Source: Theropithecus gelada
Taxonomy: Eukaryota; Chordata; Mammalia; Primates; Cercopithecidae
Assembly: GCF_003255815.1 (NCBI RefSeq)
Contig: NC_037682.1
Coordinates: forward strand, 50,555,131 to 50,619,130
DNA length: 64,000 nucleotides
Direction: 5' to 3'
The notes beneath the pieces are model-generated. The model was given only the letters and a program-made list of their open reading frames with translations. It searched no databases and was not told where the DNA came from. This document shows positions 24,430 through 36,770 of this stretch, piece after piece; within the stretch, counting starts at the first letter, position 1; each line of letters starts with the position of its first letter. Position numbers and translations under genes: made by a program.

Positions 24430-24498
24430 AAGAACACAGCTATTATCATAGTTTAACGTCAAAGAACACAGCTTAAAAATCAAAGAACACAGCTATTA
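24430..24498 (+). repeat. Threefold AAAGAACACAGCT motif
   Basis: AAAGAACACAGCT occurs three times (about 24430, 24460 and 24483), two copies being followed by ATTAT(C/T)ATAG. Small irregular tandem repeat. Confidence 0.8.
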
Positions 24499-24620
24499 TT
24501 ATAGCTTTGTGATTAATTCCCTAACTTTTTCCTCTTGACCTTTCCCCTGACAAGATTCTACCCTGAATCTCCCCAACAACATCCCTTCATTCACTCACTC
24601 ACTCACTCATTCATTCGACA
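24483..24620 (+). repeat. Local duplication, copy A
   Basis: Shares with 25352-25509 the ordered blocks CTATTAT(T/C)ATAG, TGATTAATTCCCTAA, CTTTCCCCTGA, CTACCCT and CAACATCCCTT/CAATATCCCTT, then a TTCA/CTCA tetranucleotide array. Confidence 0.75.
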
Positions 24621-25079
24621 TCATTTATCTAGCTATTATATGTCAAGTACTCTTGTGCCTCGCATTAAGATGCCACTGCCACCTACATAGTCTAGATGCA
24701 TGCTGTCTGAAGTTACGGTTCTACCGAGACCTAATATATAGGAATTAGTCAGGCAAAGGGAAAAAAGGAGGCAGCTGAGGTGAAAGAATGGAAAATAAAC
24801 ATGTGTCCCCAGAGCCTGTGCCCAGAGGGACATGTAGAAAACTCAGAATAGTTGCTTTTTAATTATGTTATAAATTAGAGAGTATCACTTTGTATTTGAG
24901 AATAGCCCCACTCCCCAACCAGTTGCACTCACTCTGGAAGAATGGGAAATTCTTAAATTGCTAACCACTGGTAACACTGCATGAAAGAAACTAATGGTCC
25001 AAAACATACAACACCAAAACCAATGAGAAACACAAACCAACTATATGTTCCTGAGTAACTGCTCATAATTCAAATGAAC

Positions 25080-25790
25080 AAATATATTTAGAACAACCGC
25101 TCTGTGCTGGGAATAGAGAAGCAAACAAGAAATATAAGGCCCTGTCCTCAAGCAACTTTAGTCTGTTGTGATGAGCGTTATAGACAAAAGTACATAGAGC
25201 TGTGGGGCATACAGCAAGAGAATTTAACTATCATGGGGGTGAGAGAAGCTTCCTAAAGGAAATGGCAGCAATGCTGAGGCTTGAAGGAGGAGAAGAAGCT
25301 AATAAAGAGAAGAAATCAAGATCTGGTCGTCTTAGACCAGCTTAAACCTTAAAGAATGCATCTATTATCATAGGCTTATGATTAATTCCCTAATCCCTTT
25401 ATCTATGCCTAATCTTTCCCCTGAACAGGCTCCTACCCTTATTCTCTCCAATATCCCTTTATTCATTCATTCATTCATTCATTCATTCATTCATTCATTC
25501 ATTCAACATTATTGAGAAGACAGGAAGGAAGAGCATTCCAAGCAGAGAAAACAGCCTGTGGGAAAGCCAGGATATGAAAGAGGGCAAAACGTGCTCAAGA
25601 AACTGAAGTAAATGTTCTATGTCTACATAGAAGAAAGCAAGAGAAAGCAAGGCAGGAAATGAGGCTGGAAAGTACCAGGTCCCATTGCTCCTTAAAAGTC
25701 AGTGGAGCGTTTTGAACTTTATTCCCAGGGTAATGGGGAGCCATGGATGGCTGCTAACTCAATGATCAGACCGGACAACCTAGCTGCAAT
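25080..25790 (-). repeat. L2-like sequence, inverted, interrupted
   Basis: CTCTGTGCTGGGAATAGAGA, AGCATTCCAAGCAGAGAAAA, GGAAAGCCAGG and CCCAGGGTAATGGGGAGCC are in the order of reverse-oriented L2. Interrupted by the duplication copy at 25352-25509. 24621-25079 is unassigned. Confidence 0.6.
25352..25509 (+). repeat. Local duplication, copy B, with (ATTC)n
   Basis: Matches 24483-24620 at an offset of roughly 870-890 bp. Its terminal tetranucleotide array has grown to about 11 ATTC units (25460-25504). It lies inside an L2-like stretch, splitting it. Confidence 0.75.
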
Positions 25791-26049
25791 GGGGAGAATG
25801 AAAGAGAAGAAATGAAGATGTTAGACCTCTATATTTGTTATGCTTCTGTAAGTCTTAGCTTCCTTTCTGCCTCACAGGATTGGAGGAAGGATTCAACAAG
25901 GGAACACATACAAAACCCAAAAGTTTGGCACATGGCAGGCAATCAGGAAACATTAGTGCCTTCTTTTGTCCAATAATTCTGATTCTTTTTCATCTACTCT
26001 CATTTTTCTTTTTATTCCCTGACCATATTTTGGAAAGAAAATTACCATT

Positions 26050-26475
26050 TATATTAGGCAATTTTTGCCTTGCTATAAAGAAATACCTAAAACTTGGTAA
26101 TATATAAAGAAAAGGGGTTCAATTAGCTCACGGTTCTGCAGGCATTACAGGAAGCATAGCAGCTTCTGCTTCTGGGGAGTCCTCAGGAAGCTTCCAATCA
26201 TGGCAGAAAGCAAAGGGTGAGGCATCTCACATGGTGAGAACAGGAGCAAGAGAGAGGGGAAGGAGGTGCTACATGTTTTTAAACAACTAGATCTCATGAG
26301 AACTCATTCACTGTTGTGACAACAGTACCAAGGTGGATGGTGTTAAACCATTCATGAGTAACTGCCCCCATGATCCAATGATCCAGTCACCTCCCACCAG
26401 GTCCTACAACCAACACTGGGTATTACAATTCAACATGAGTTTTGGGCAGGGATACAAATCTAAACTATATCAGCA
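26050..26475 (-). mobile_element. MST/THE1-type LTR, inverted
   Basis: GCTATAAAGAAATACCTAAA, TTCCAATCATGGCAGAAAGC, CTAGATCTCATGAGAACTC and GGGATACAAATCTAAACTAT are the reverse-complement LTR. 26476-27410 has nothing recognised. Confidence 0.85.
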
Positions 26476-27423
26476 TTTAAACCTTTTGCTGTGGTTACAG
26501 TTGATAACTGTGGTAGAGACTGTGAACAAATATGAATAAGACCCAGGCCTTTCTATAAGACATATTTACAATAAGCAATGACATGACGCGATATAAACCA
26601 CACAATGACATGAGTTCAAGCTCTCAGAGGGCAAGGAGAGCATCCTTTACCTCTCTGTCCTTAATGTCAGCCAAAATACGTAACACAGGGGGCTCAACAC
26701 AGGCTTGTCAGCCATATGAATGCATGCTCTTGGAGCTCAGATGGGAGGAGCAGGAAGATTGGATGCACTGAAAGTTTAATATTTTGAGATTTAATAAGGT
26801 TAATTGAACACTGTCACTTTCTGTCTATTTCATTGATTACTGGTTTGGGGATAATTGTTAGCATGCTTCCTGCTTTGTCTTTTATTTTTCATGAAAGTTT
26901 CTTCATAGTGATTGCTTAATCTCAAATCAAAACTTTCCTATCATGAAACATAATATAATAACATGAAAACATCAAAGTTATACTGAGATGCTTGTTTTTA
27001 TAATATTACAAATAATTAATTATCAATGGTATTTCCATCTGTGTTACAATGAGGCAAATTTCATTCTCTATTACTGCTTTTTCCCACCACCTATCTCCAC
27101 TCTGGCCACCTAATCTAACGCTTAGCTGACGTGTGTTTAGAAAATCAGAGTACTTTTACCCTTAGATCCAGCAATTCACCAGTGAACTGATATGAGAGTC
27201 CTAAAATGTTGGGTAAAGTAAATGACCATGGGGTCATACCCAACACTGTTCCTCTTTGTAACATATATGGTTGTCCCAGTTACTATGATAATGTATTTTA
27301 TTTTAGCGCAAGTTGAAAAAGGAGGTAAGGGTGGCATGTTGCCTGTGGAACACTTAGCATTACTATGGGAAAGTTAAAGGTTAAAACTATTTTATTCTTT
27401 TATTTATGGTTCTTCAGATTCTT

Positions 27424-27725
27424 TTGTCTATTTGTTTTTGACACAAGGTCTCACTCTGCCGCCCATGCTGGAGTACAGTGGTGCAATCATAGCTCACTCC
27501 AGTCTCAACCTTCTGGGTTCAAGCAATCCTCCCACTTCAGCCTCCCAAGTAGCTGGGACTACAGGTGTGTACCACTATGCCTGGCTAATTTTTTTTTCAT
27601 TTTTTTGTAGAGACAAAGTCTCACCATGTTGCCCAGGCTGGTTTCAAACTCCTAGGCTCAAGCAATCCTTTCACCTTAGCCTCCAGACTGCTGGGATTAT
27701 AGGCATGAGCCACCTCACCTGGAGT
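27424..27725 (-). mobile_element. Alu (J type), inverted
   Basis: Old Alu with many changes. Target duplication CTTCAGATTCTT at 27412-27423 and 27727-27738. Confidence 0.9.
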
Positions 27726-27989
27726 ACTTCAGATTCTTATGGTAGAATAGCCTTGATCAAATTGCTTACTTTTTCTTAAAGAAGTTTACTATTCCAGATT
27801 AAATCCAAGGCTGCCTGGCATCAAATGCATTGGAATGCACAGCTCTGTGTGGGACAGCTGTCATACACAAATATGATCATCCAGGGAGGCCAAATGCATA
27901 TCTAATATCTCCAGATGCCCCTCAGGGTATCTTTTTCCTTTTTAAAGGAAACTCAGAGGGTTAATTCTAATACTTTATAGGTAATCTGT

Positions 27990-28455
27990 ATTATTTTGAT
28001 GCATTTGAAAAGCATTTTTATTATAAAACCTATACTCAAATAAAGAAATTGAAAAATACAGATAATATAGAAAAGGAAATATAAGTTCTTATTTCTCAAT
28101 TCAATTCCACATTCCCAAACCCCAGAAGTATCATTACTCATCTCCTTCCAGAAATATTTCTCCTTATACAACTACATAAATGGAATATCTTTTATATATT
28201 TTACCACAAATGGGATCTTCCTATACAGGTCGTTTTGTGTTTTTACCATAAAATGTAGGTCAGTACATGTACATCTTTTTCTTCTTTTTAGTGCCTGTAT
28301 AGCATTCCTTATATAGATATACCATATCTTTTTTAGCTATCAGTGATTGCTTAGTTTCCATTTTCATTTCCTTGTTTCTTTGTCTTTCTTTCTTGATATT
28401 AAAAATAGGGCTGTAATGAACATTCATCTACAAATTTTTTTCCAACTTAAGAAAA
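27990..28455 (-). repeat. Old LINE-like fragment
   Basis: AT-rich; ends with ATAGGGCTGTAATGAACATTC, typical of inverted L1M/L2 sequence. Family call weak. Confidence 0.4.
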
Positions 28456-28465
28456 TGCACCCACT

Positions 28466-28858
28466 GAAATGGTTTGAATATTTATGTCCCCTCCAAAATT
28501 TATGTTGAAACTAAATCCCCAGTGCAAGCATTAAGAGATGGGATCTTTAGGAAGTGTTTAGGCCATGAGGGCTCTGCCCTCATAAATGGATTAACGACTT
28601 ATAAAAGAGCTGGCTTGAGAACACCAGTTCGTCCCTTCCCTCCCTTCCATCATGTGAAGACACAGTTTGTCCCCTGTGGAGGATGCAGCAACAAGGTGTC
28701 ATCTTGGAAGCAGAGAGCAGCCCTCACCAAACACCAAACATGCAGGTGCCTTGATCTTGGACTTTCCAACCTCTAGAACTGTGAGAAATAAATTCCTATT
28801 GTTTTAAAGTTACCCAGTCTGTTGTAGTTTATTATAGCCACACAAAAATACTAACATA
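28466..28858 (+). mobile_element. MaLR LTR (MST/MLT1 type)
   Basis: AAATGGTTTGAATATTTATG start, GTTGAAACTAAATCCCCAGT, ATGAGGGCTCTGCCCTCAT, GAACTGTGAGAAATAAATTC and a TACTAACA end. Confidence 0.8.
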
Positions 28859-28999
28859 CCCACTACATGAATTTCAAGCAGGAATTCTAGCACTGCTCTG
28901 AATAACATTCTGCAGTTGAATTGGATGCCCAGTTACTCCATCCTAACACCCCATGGGGTAACTAAAGAAATGCTGACATGTGGTATTAATGTATACATG

Positions 29000-29400
29000 T
29001 TCTAGAAAATTAGGCAATGTTCTGGTAATCTTTTGCTATATAACATACCACTCTTCAACTATGTGGTAGAAAACAAAAGCAATCATTCCTTTAGCTCAGA
29101 AATCTGCAATTTGGGCAGGGATTGGTGGGGAACGCTTGTATCCGGCTTGGCTAAGGGCCAGAAAATCTACTTCCAAGATGGCACATTCAACTGGTTGGTC
29201 CTGGTGATCAGTTGGAAGGTCAGCAGGCATGGAGGGCTAGGAAACTTGGTTTCTTTCTAAACCAGTCTCTCCATGTGACTTGAGTTTCCTCATGGAATTA
29301 TACTTGGATTCCAAGGGCAAGAATTCTGAAAGACAGAGCTAGGCAGAAGCTATACTGTCTTTAGTGACCTAGCCTCGAAAGTCTCATAGTACATTAAGCT
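29000..29400 (-). repeat. Old interspersed repeat, family unresolved
   Basis: TTTTGCTATATAACATACCA, TTTAGCTCAGAAATCTGCAA and GGGCAGGG. Looks like the reverse of the family at 14266-14655. 29401-29754 is unassigned. Confidence 0.45.
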
Positions 29401-29754
29401 AACAACAAAGGTCTATGCAAGTTCAAGAGGAGAGAATACAAACTCAGTCTCTTGATAAGAATTTGTCAAGGTTCTCAAAAAACATGCAGGATGGGAAATA
29501 TTATTGCAGCCACTACTGGAAAAATATGATCTGCCACAGCCAAAAGATCCTTCTTTGACCCGGAGAGACAGATCTCAATATAATGATATTGTTGACTTAA
29601 AACAAGGATATCCACATTTTATTGTTTTCCTTTTATCTGGTTCTGAAAAAATTTCTTTTACCAGAACTATACATTCTTTCCTGTGGATATAATAATCAGG
29701 CTAATCCCTACGATGACTAAAAGTTGTGGTAGTTACATGATCACCAACTTCTCT

Positions 29755-29811
29755 CTTTTTTCTTTTCTTTTCCTTTCCTTTCCTTTCTTTCTTTCCTTCC
29801 TTCCTTCTTTT
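29755..29811 (+). repeat. (CTTT)n/(CCTTT)n simple repeat
   Basis: Pyrimidine-only tail joined to the inverted Alu at 29812, probably grown from its poly-T. Confidence 0.85.
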
Positions 29812-30085
29812 TATTTTTTTAAGAGACAGAGTCTTGAATCTTGCTCTGTCACCCAGGCTGGAGTGCAGAGGCCTCGGGTGATCCAGTACTTCCTCCCATC
29901 TCAACCTCTTGAGTAGCTGAAATTACAAGTGCCCACACCAAATCAGGTTAATTTTTTATGTATTTTTTGTTAAGACGGGTCTTGCTATGTTGACCGGGCT
30001 GGTCTCGAAATCCTGGCCTCAAACAATTTCCTCCCTCAGCCTCCCAAAGCACTGGGATTACAGGCATGAGGCACCACACCTTGCC
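29812..30085 (-). mobile_element. Alu (J type), inverted
   Basis: AGAGACAGAGTCTTG..., TCACCCAGGCTGGAGTGCAG, AAAGCACTGGGATTACAGGC. Old and partly deleted. Confidence 0.85.
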
Positions 30086-30189
30086 AATATTTCTTCAATG
30101 GATGAGAAATAATTCATTTTGTTTTCCCACTTGCCTTCCATTTAGCATAGCATCTAGTGACTATTAGCTATTGTTATTGTTTCAGTATG

Positions 30190-30345
30190 AAATACTGTAT
30201 CTTCATTTTACTAATCAGAAAATCTAGATGTGAAAAAGTGAAGCAAATTTCCTAAAATCACATTTAATAGTACAACTGGGATTTGAACTTTGGATCCTGA
30301 GGATTAGACCTTTGTTCTAAGCCTAAAGTGGTACTGTTAATTAAA
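30190..30345 (-). repeat. MIR, inverted
   Basis: CTTCATTTTACTAATCAGAA, GGGATTTGAACTTTGGATCC and AGACCTTTGTTCTAAGCC in reverse MIR order. Confidence 0.75.
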
Positions 30346-30731
30346 TTTTTTCTAAAGCATTAGGTCAGGAACTTTATTATATCAAGCTTATCAGCTGGAA
30401 AATCCTTAGCTGTTGTTTAATCCAAGTGAGCTATGATATCTTCTCAGGAAACTACATGCTAGGATCTTTCTTGCCAGTGATGTGGGTTATATTCAGATTT
30501 GCATTTGAATACTAATATGCCTGTTGTTCTATGTGAGAGAATGCTTGAACTAATGTAGCAAAGCAGGATCTAAACATCCAATATGGGAAGAAATTAAATA
30601 TTGTGCTACTTTTCTCCACTATTTACCAAACCCAATTTCATGGTTTCATAAACTAATATACTCTGATTAAATGCCATATTAAGATAAGGAAGTTAGTAAA
30701 CAAAAGGAACTGCAGAAATTTTGCCAATAGG

Positions 30732-30770
30732 TAAAAAAAAAAAAAAAAAACAACACACACACACACACAG
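30732..30770 (+). repeat. Poly-A / (CA)n
   Basis: A run of 18-20 A followed by about 10 CA units. 30346-30731 is unassigned. Confidence 0.9.
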
Positions 30771-30847
30771 AGAACTTCCTGCAGAAAGTTGATCTTGATT
30801 AATCAGATGAAGGAAAGAAAGGATGTGACGTAAGGACTGACAGTTTT

Positions 30848-31015
30848 AGTGCTACTTCCCAAAAGGGTTGTGCATCAGAATCACCTGGTAAATGTTTAAT
30901 ACTCAGACCTGACCCCTGGTGATTCAGTTGGCATAGGATGGAGCCTAGGGATATGTACATGTCTTTACAAGTATCCAGATGATGCAGATGGAATAGCCTT
31001 CAAACTTTTTTTGGA
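30848..31015 (+). mobile_element. MER5A-like hAT MITE
   Basis: GTGCATCAGAATCACCTGGT, ACTCAGACCTGACCCCTGG, GATTCAGTTGGCATAGG and TATCCAGATGATGCAGATGG in MER5 order. Confidence 0.7.
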
Positions 31016-31039
31016 ACACATAGGTTTAGGGCACAATTC

Positions 31040-31260
31040 AAGAGGGTTTTTTACAGTTCAATCTTTGGTATTAAAAAAAATTTTGTCATTCGCTATTGTG
31101 ATCAGATTTTTTCTGGCTTTTCTTGGGGGGAATACCTACAAAGTAATGTCTGTTCCTCAATAGAAGCCAAGATTTTGATTCATTCTTTTCCAATTATCAC
31201 ATTAGGTTACTGTAATCTTTTGTGCTGAATCAGTTGAAATTCTATTTTCATGCTTTCACT
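31040..31260 (+). repeat. Ancient local duplication, copy A (tentative)
   Basis: Shares TTTTCTGGCTTT, AGAAGCCAAG-TTTGATTC, TGCTGAATCAGTTGAAATTC and TATTT blocks in the same order with 33030-33180. 31261-31863 is otherwise unassigned. Confidence 0.5.
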
Positions 31261-31863
31261 GGAATTTAAAAATGGAATCAGACTCCTAGAATATGCAATT
31301 ATGGGACAATTGATATATTAACATTTACATTTTCTTTAAATATCAAAGTTTGTTGCCACTGAACTATGCAAGTAGTGTTTTGTTGAACCTTCTTTTTTAG
31401 TACAGAAATTACTAACTCCTAGAATCAGCTTACTTTTTTCCAATGTTTGTGACAACTATGAAAACTTAGTGGATATTCTAGTGACTTACCAAATGGATGA
31501 TTTCTCTAAGGAGTGAATTGTTACTATCTGGTATTCCAAAGAACTTACTAGAAACATCTAGCAGTTTCTTAGCCCATTCCTTCTCCAATCCTATAGCGCA
31601 CTAAGCAGGGTCTCCCACGGCTATATTGAGGATTTTCATATTAGGCCACTTATATTCTTCAATCTCAGTAGGAAATTAATTTGTTATTCAACATTTTTTG
31701 AGCATATACTATATTCCTTTTTTTTCCAGAAGGTCAGCTAGAGTATATAGTGTATTCTAAGCACTAGAAATACAAAGATCAGCAAGACAACATTTCTGCT
31801 TTAATGGTATTTACTGCTTGATGTGAAAGAAAACAGGTAATTACATAATCTGGTATACTAATT

Positions 31864-32750
31864 GTATCAGGTAGGGTTCCACCAGAGAAACAGAACCAGT
31901 AGAATAAATAAAATTAAAGCCCATATACATATATAATTTTATTTACATAATTTTAGAATGTTTTATTTATTCTATGGGTTCTGTCATGCATATATATATG
32001 TATACGTGTGTATGTATATATATAACTATAAATGGATATATCCATATATATGAATATAAAGAGATTTATAGCAAGGAATTGACTTACAGGACTCTGAGGG
32101 CTGCCTTGGCAAATCCAAAATCCATAGAACAGGCCATCAGGAGGAGAAATCTGGAAACTCTCAGGCAAGAACTGAAACTACAGTTCACAGGTGAAATTTC
32201 TTCTTCCTCAGGGAAACTTCAGTTCTGCCTTTAAAGCCTTTCAACTACAGTCAGCCCTTCGTATCCCTAGGTTCCATATCCGTCAACTCAACCAACAGCA
32301 GATTGAAAATATTTGGGAAAAATATTGCAGCTCTACTGAACATGTACAGACTTTTTTCCCTGTCATTATTCTCTACACAATAGAGTGTAACAACTATTTA
32401 CATATCATTTACATTGTATTCGATATTATAAGTAATCTAGAGATTATTTAAAGTATATGGGAGTATACGCATAGGTTATATGCAAATGCTATTCCATTTT
32501 ATATTAGGGACTTGAGCATCCATGACTTTTAGTATTCACTGGGGGCCTAGAACAAATCTCCAATGGATATCAAGGGATGGCTGTACTTGAATCAAGCCCA
32601 CTCAGCTTATGGAGAATAGTCTCTTTTACATAGTCAACTGATTATACAAGTTAATCACATCTACAAAATACTTTCACAGAAAGATCTAGATTTGTGTTTG
32701 ATTAAATAACTGGGTACTACAGCTTAGCCAAGGTAATGTATAAAAACTAA
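31864..32750 (-). mobile_element. ERVL-type LTR, inverted, split by a Tigger MITE
   Basis: Starts TATCAGGTAGGGTTCCACCA/GAGAAACAGAACCAGTAGA, continues CAGGGAAACTTCAGTTCTGC, resumes after the MITE with GTCAACTGATTATACAAG and ends AATAACTGGGTACTACAGC. Its AT-rich (TATA)n interior (31990-32060) is expanded. Confidence 0.65.
32248..32583 (+). mobile_element. Tigger3/4-type MITE
   Basis: 336 bp with inverted ends CAGTCAGCCCTTCGTATCC and (reverse complement) CAGCCATCCCTTGATATCC, flanked by TA on both sides (32246-32247, 32584-32585). Internal GGGACTTGAGCATCCATG is typical of this family. Confidence 0.85.
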
Positions 32751-33029
32751 CATCATTTATATATTTTTTATATTTGGAAAATGCTATGGTAGTATAAAAT
32801 GCCAAGGACATACATCTTGCTCAGATCTGATGAGACAGTAAGGGCATTTATCTTAGCTAAGGGAGTCAGATATTTTGTGAAAGAGATGATAGTTAAAATA
32901 AAAGCTGGAGGATGAGTAGGAGTTAGCTAGATTAAAAGATGGATAACGAATATTCTGAGATGTGGGAAGAGTACAAGCAAGGGCCCAGAAATCAAACAGA
33001 AAGAGCACTAGAGATGCAATTTTCTCTTG

Positions 33030-33180
33030 TCATCAGATTTCTTTTCTGGCTTTCTTTTTTCAGATTTATTTTAAAAGAAGCCAAGGTTTGATTCCTTTTT
33101 TAATTTGGTAATTATTATATGAGATAATTATAAAGTTTTTAGTGCTAAATCAGATGAAACTCTATTTCCAATTATGGGTG
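33030..33180 (+). repeat. Ancient local duplication, copy B (tentative)
   Basis: Diverged partner of 31040-31260. Contains TTTCTTTTCTGGCTTTC, AGAAGCCAAGGTTTGATTCC and GCTAAATCAGATGAAACTC. Confidence 0.5.
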
Positions 33181-33262
33181 AGATGAAGAACCTTTCCATG
33201 TGTTTCCAATTATGGGTGAGATTAAGCATTTGCAACTATGTGTGAGATGAAGTACCCTTCCA
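33160..33262 (+). repeat. Imperfect tandem repeat, 3 units
   Basis: TTTCCAATTATGGGTGAGAT appears twice, followed by a third diverged unit (TTGCAACTATGTGTGAGATG). Units of about 35-40 bp, with CCTTCCAT spacers after the first and third. Confidence 0.8.
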
Positions 33263-33918
33263 TATATTTATCTCACATTCAGGTTTCCTCCTTTATAGAT
33301 TGCCTGTTTGTAACCTGTATACATTATTCTATTGGGTAGTCTTCTTTTCCTTATTTATTATCTATGATTTGGATATTACTAGAAATGATTTGTTTTTATA
33401 TGCATTGCAGGTATACTCTTTCAGAAAATATCAGTCAAAACTGGGAGGAGCTTTGTAGACTAAAATTTGTAAGGGAGTGCAAGGGGACCACATTCAGTCA
33501 GAGAATGCTGGGGTGATCTGGATTCTGGGCCCAAATCTTAGTTATAGGACACAGCCCCTGTACTTAGCAGGAGAAAAAGGAGCAAAGAAAAAAAAGGGGA
33601 GAAGAGTCAGCCCATTTCAGAAAGCACAATATTTTTTTAACACTTCAAATAAACTGCAGAAGAAGGTGCTCTAGAACCTTGAAGCTAGGAAAGCTACACT
33701 GGCTGTCTTCCCTTCTAGTACAGGAAAACTTGTCTACTGAAAAACAAGTAACAGAAAGAAAATTAATCAAACCTCAGAATTATTATCAGAATAATATTCT
33801 TGCAAGCAATGTAAACAAGCCAGAAAGACATGCCCACAAAATAAGGAAAAACTGTATGCTAGTATTCTAAACAAACAAGCTAAAAGAAATTAAGAAAATA
33901 ATAGAAGTTTCAAAAGAG

Positions 33919-33966
33919 CAACTTAAATTAGGATCAAAAGAACAACTTAAATTAGGATCAAAATAA
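33919..33966 (+). repeat. 24-bp tandem duplication
   Basis: CAACTTAAATTAGGATCAAA is repeated with a 24-25 bp period. 33270-33900 holds no recognisable gene or repeat. Confidence 0.85.
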
Positions 33967-34199
33967 CTCAGAAATAATATTATTGGAGAAAAGAAAGAGA
34001 GCAGGAAGATATGAAAATGGAGCTTACAAAACCAAGGAAAGCATTAGAAATAAAAGAAAAAATATTTTGGAAATGGAGATTAAAGCAGAAGTAATACATT
34101 AGTGAATAAACACAATGGAGAGTGTATAAAGAGAAATAGATAATGGAAAGGGACACATTTTTAATTAAAAGTATGAAAGAAATTTAAATTTTCTTCCTG

Positions 34200-34330
34200 T
34201 TTTATTCTTTTATTATCTTTTCTTAAAGTCAACTTTATTGATGTATAATTTACATACAATTAAATGCATTTAAGTTTATAGTTTGTCAAGCTTTGACAAA
34301 GTCACTACTACAATTAAGGAAAAGCAAAAA
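34200..34330 (-). repeat. Old L1 (L1M) fragment, inverted
   Basis: AACTTTATTGATGTATAATT and TACATACAATTAAATGCAT are typical inverted L1M 3' end sequence. Confidence 0.6.
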
Positions 34331-34429
34331 GAAAGAAAGGAAAAGAAAGACTGAAAAAATGAACAAAAAACTTAGTTTGTACAAAAGAAAACAAGAAAAA
34401 AAAAATAAAGAAATAGGCCAGATGGGACT

Positions 34430-36770
34430 AAAGTAAAATAAATAGAAGGTAGAAGACAAATTCAACTATATGAGAAATTATATTAAATGTACAAGGATTA
34501 AGCACACCAATTAAGGATGAAAATGGTCAGGCTGTCTAAAAAACGCTAACTATATGCTGTTTATAAATATGAAAGTTAGAAAATGGGGAAGATATACTAT
34601 AAAAACGCTAACATAATATACATAGCATGTCTATATAATATCAAATAAGCAGACTTTAAGATACATAGTAACATAGTATTACTAGTGATAAAGAATATTT
34701 CAAGATCTGAAAGTAAATCAATTCAACAGCGAGAAAAAAAATGCTAAATTTTAAATGCACCTAACAGCATAGTTTCAAAATATATACAACAGAAATAAAG
34801 AACCCAAAGGAGAACTAGACAAATTTATATAATTGTATAATTTAACTTATATCTCTCATTAGCTTATAGAAAAAGCAGTAAAAAAAAAAAATACTGTATG
34901 GCTGGGTGCTGTAGCTCATGCCTGTAATCTCAGCACTTTGGGAAGCCAAGGCAGGTGGATCACCTGAGGCCGGTAGTTCACGACCATCCTGACCAACATG
35001 GAGAAATCCCATCTCTACTAAAAATACAAAAAGTAGCCATGCATGGTGTTTCATGCCTGTAATCCCAGCTATTTGGGAGGCTGAGGCAGGAGAATCACTT
35101 GAACCCAGGATGCAGAGGTTGTGGTGAGCCAAGATCACACCATTGCACTCCAGCCTGGGCAACAAGCAACAAGAGTGAAACTCCGTCTCAAAAAAAAAAA
35201 GTGTCCATGAGATTTTAACAACACAATTAAGCATCTTGACCCAATCGGCCTATATACAATGTTACATTCAACAACTCCAGAATACACAATCTTTGAAGGA
35301 TACGTGAAACATTTACCAAAATAGATCATATGCTAATCATAAAGCAATTCTCAATAAATTTCCAAGAATTGGAATCATTGAAATAATTTATCTAACCATT
35401 GTAAAAATAAATTTGAAATCAATAACAGAAAAATATTTGGAAATTTAGCAGTATATACCTAAATAACCCATGTATCAAAGAAGCAATCATAAAGAAAATA
35501 ACAAATACTTTTAATTGAAATATTTTTCAATTGAAATATTGAAATCAAAATATGACATCAAAATTCATGGGCTGCAGTTAAAAACCATTCTTTTAAAAAG
35601 TTATTATAGCTTTAAATACATATATTTGAAAAAACAAAAGGTTGAGATCAGTTACCTCAGCCTCCATCCAAAGAAGATAGAAAAAAAGGACATAAATTAA
35701 ATCCAAAGAAGGAGGAACATAAAATAGTAACAGTAGAAATTAATGAAATAGCAGAAAGAAAATCAACAAAGCCAAAAGCTGAGAAGATTAATACAATTCA
35801 CAATCCCCTAGCAAAACTGAGCAAGATAAAAAGAGAGAAAATACATATTACCAGTATCCAGAATAAAAAGTGGCATACCACTAGCGATCCTAAAGACATT
35901 AAAAGAAAATACGTGAATATTATGAATATTTTGTGCCAATAATTTTGACAATTTTGATTAAATATGCAAGTTTCTTATATAAGACAAGCTACCAAAATTT
36001 ACACAAGAGAAAATGGAGAATCTGAATAGTCCTGTATCTGATAAAGACTTAAATATATAACTTAAATCTCTCTCACAAAGGAAGTTCCAAGAAGGAAGAA
36101 ATATAATTAATTGAACAGAAACTTTTTCAGAGAATAAAGAAGAAACTTTTCCCAATTCATTTAATGAAACTAGTAGAATCCCACAAAAAGTTATAAGGAC
36201 ATCACCAGGAAGGCAAAATACAAGCAATATATGTCAAATATAGATGTAGTAATCCTAAACAAACAAGAAAAGTAAATCAAAAATCATCAATGTGGAAAAA
36301 AATGATAATCGTGACCAAATGGTGTTTATCTTAGGAATATAATATTGGTTTTACCTCCAAAACTCAATGTATTTACCACATTAACAGAATAAAAGAGAAA
36401 CACCAAATGATCATCTAACTAGATTTTAAAAAGGCATTTGATAAAACTTAAGAACCTTCTTGATACAAACTGTCAGAAAACTAGAATAAAGAGAATGTTC
36501 TTATTCTGAGAAAAGATACATATGAAAAATCCCACTGTTAACATCGTATTGAATGGCCTTTCCTCCTGAGTTTTTAAACACAGTGAAGATGTTCACTATC
36601 CTCAATCAGTTCTTTTCAATATTACTCTGGATGTCAACAAATATTCTCAAGGCATTTCAACATCAATTAAGCCTAAGGATTTTACTTAATTTCCTGTGTA
36701 TTTGGTTACTCAGAAATGAGAAACATTTCCATGAGTTCTATTTCAGTTTTCTTTTTTACAGATGAACTAA
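34430..36770 (+). mobile_element. Old L1 (L1M) ORF2 remnant
   Basis: Decayed ORF2. Endonuclease-region phrases lie at 34480-34850 (CTATATGCTGTTTATAAATA, AATGCACCTAACAGC) and continue past the Alu (CAACAACTCCAGAATACACA at 35268). Reverse transcriptase-region pieces occur up to about 36660 (GTATTGAATGGCC, TTCACTATCCTCAATCAG). Many stops. Confidence 0.75.
34900..35200 (+). mobile_element. Alu (S type)
   Basis: Full-length dimer with a short A tail, inserted in the old L1. It carries a small CAACAAG duplication near the end. Confidence 0.92.
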
